Below, one piece after another: positions 62,051 to 64,000 of a DNA stretch of 64,000 bases. Source of the DNA: Piromyces finnis (Eukaryota > Neocallimastigomycota > Neocallimastigomycetes > Neocallimastigales > Neocallimastigaceae); NCBI GenBank assembly GCA_002104945.1, contig MCFH01000002.1, forward strand, positions 868,001 to 932,000, written 5' to 3'. A program made the position numbers and the translations under genes. The notes beneath the pieces were generated by a model. It had not been told where the DNA came from, ran no database searches, and saw only the letters and a list, made by a program, of their open reading frames with translations. Positions within the stretch are counted from its first letter, which is position 1. Every line of letters starts with the position of its first letter.

Positions 62051-64000
62051 TTTTTATATTTTTTCTTCTCTATATTTTTATTATATTTCAAAATTTTCAA
62101 ACTTTATGTTGATGATGTCTGTAACTTTTCTTTATTATTTATTGATTTTTTTTTTTTTTTTTCTGTTTTTATACTATCTTTTTTTTTTCTTCTTGATTAG
62201 ATACTTTTATTTCCAAAGAAAAAATAAATTTATAAAAAAAAAAAAAAAATATCCAATTTATGTTCTCTCTTAATTTGATATATACATTTGTTATATTATA
62301 TAGTAATATATATAATATAAATAAATAATATTTTATATAAAATGGTTATTATATCTACTTTGAATATAAAATTATATGTTGTCAAACTTATAACTGATAT
62401 AGTAATGAATTGAAAAAAAAAAAAAGAATGTGAGTAAAATGATTAAACCTTTGATATTTAATATACTTTAATGTACATATAATTATATACAATGCTAAAA
62501 TAAATATATTTATTTTAATTTTTTTCTTTTTTTTTATTTTGTTTTAATACTATATTTTAAAAATATATATATATATATATATTAGTAATATTTATCATCA
62601 AAATATCGTTTCTCTTTTTTTTTATATATACTTTTTCTTACAATTTTCAAAAAAAAAAAAAAAATAATATATATATATGTATGTAAGAAAAAAAAACTAA
62701 TTTTATCAAGTTAAAAATAAGTTTTTCATATATAATAAATTATAACATGCATCCATATAGTATATTTTTATTTTTAAAAAATAAATGTAATAATAAATAA
62801 TTATTATATTACATTTAAATAAAATAATAGACTTTAATAACGATTAAAGTTGTTTATGAGAAAAAGAAAGATAAAAAGAAATTAAATATAAAGAATTATT
62901 AAATAAAGTTTCCTAAAGTATAAATATAAAAATATTTTTTAAAGGTAAATGTAAAAAAAAAATTTTTTTTTAAATATTTTTATTTTTCATATAGATTTAC
63001 CTTAGTTTATAAATAATAAGTAAGAATTTTATTTTTAATAATTTTTTTTTTAAATTCAAATCTATATTTAATTTTAACATTGTGTATTTCTTTTTTTTTT
63101 TTTTTTAATAAACAATATATGTTAAAATGTATATATATAAAATAATGTATATTCCACACAATGATCAAAAATTATAGTTTATAATATAAAAAGGAAATAT
63201 GAATAATTAATCATTATATATATTTATATTTTTAATAAATAAATAAAATCCAGAAGAAAAAATAGTCTTTTTTTTTTTTTTTTAATGTAAAAATCTTATT
63301 TATCCTAAAAATTTTAGCCAAAAAAAAAAATTGTACCCATACCTCATGACACTTTAATAATTTTTAAAAAAAAAAAAAAAAAAATTTTTTTTTGACAGTT
63401 TTTTTTAAATATTTATTTTGTTAAAAAAAAAATGTGGATAGATTTATGAAATATAAATTATTATTTACATTTTTAATATATATATATGAAAAATTAAAAT
63501 ATAAACTTTTAATCGATTTTATATTTTATGGATTTTTTTTTTTTCTCTCCATCATTATTATTATTTTGTCGTTACTTTTATTTTTTTTATCAATTTATTC
63601 AATATTCATATTTTCATTTATATATATACTTTTTTTTTTCTTTTAAAAAAGAATAAAGAAAAAATGAATGGTAGGGATTTGTATAAAATAATCCTATTTT
63701 ATTTAATTTAATCATAAAAATCATTGCTGTCCATTAAATAATCTTTTTTTTTTTTACTGCTTTATTTTTTGTTTTATTTTTATATTTATATTTAGGTTTA
63801 TATTTATTTATTTTTTTTTTTTTTTCTTAATAAAATAAAATTATAATTATTATGATAATAATAATTTAATAATAATAATATTAATAATAATAATAAAATA
63901 AAAAAAAACTGATTTTTCTTGTATAGTAGTAGGAAACGATTTAAAAAAATTTTTAAAAATTTTTGTATTCAATAATAAAAAAAAAAACTTCTTTTTTCTT
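62051..64000. other. terminal A/T-rich region, promoter side of the giant gene, no gene seen
   Basis: About 1.95 kb of homopolymer A and T tracts, (AT)n and short (AAT)n. The 70-codon open frame at 63434-63646 is Phe/Ile-rich and looks like chance. Any gene transcribed into the next window would start beyond 64000. Confidence 0.65.

Noticed and set aside
63434-63646. 70-codon Phe/Ile-rich frame near the window end
   Set aside because: Transmembrane-like only because the DNA is T-rich; no supporting evidence.

Overview
The window is extremely AT-rich fungal nuclear DNA, most likely from an anaerobic gut fungus (Neocallimastigomycota, the group of Neocallimastix, Piromyces and Anaeromyces). 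The evidence is a secreted GH16 enzyme carrying three fungal-type dockerins, fungal versions of CDC4, NOP1, PFK, YPK1, HIS3 and TAF6, short A/T-rich introns in nearly every gene, long homopolymers and trinucleotide microsatellites, and intergenic DNA that is almost pure A and T. No prokaryotic operon, CRISPR array, transposon, rRNA or convincing tRNA was seen. Gene models were assembled by hand: each intron was placed by GT..AG and accepted only if the reading frame closed exactly.

Layout: 3' end of a Sec14/CRAL-TRIO gene (+, 2-451); CDC4 F-box/WD40 (-, 1474-5040); triple-dockerin triple-GH16 secreted protein (-, 6487-10239); NOP1 fibrillarin (+, 11980-13849); 6-phosphofructokinase (+, 15807-19153); a 1291-residue Asn/Lys-rich protein of unknown function (-, 19908-24298); YPK1/Gad8-type AGC kinase (+, 26193-28702, 5' end unresolved); RGS-domain protein with an N-terminal ubiquitin-like fold candidate and KLxxxFG repeats (+, 29344-32259); a protein with a ParB/DUF3102-like N-terminus (-, 32949-34514); a 13-exon coiled-coil RING protein (+, 36096-38922); an intron-containing HSP70 pseudogene (+, 39531-41797); HIS3 (+, 42195-43694); M50B-like membrane metalloprotease (+, 45292-46263); a 141-residue His/Cys-tailed protein (-, 47032-47855); TAF6 (+, 48324-50889); and a 3223-residue coiled-coil protein built on a 22-residue repeat (-, 51438-62050). 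The last 2 kb hold no gene I can support.

The genes are mostly unrelated housekeeping and regulatory loci (ubiquitin ligation, rRNA methylation, glycolysis, TORC2 signalling, histidine synthesis, transcription), as expected for a fungal chromosome arm rather than a cluster. The items most worth a second look are the GH16 protein in which two of three catalytic domains have lost the acid/base glutamate, the giant hendecad coiled coil, the prokaryote-like module in the 32949-34514 gene, the RGS protein architecture, and the HSP70 pseudogene that retains its intron.
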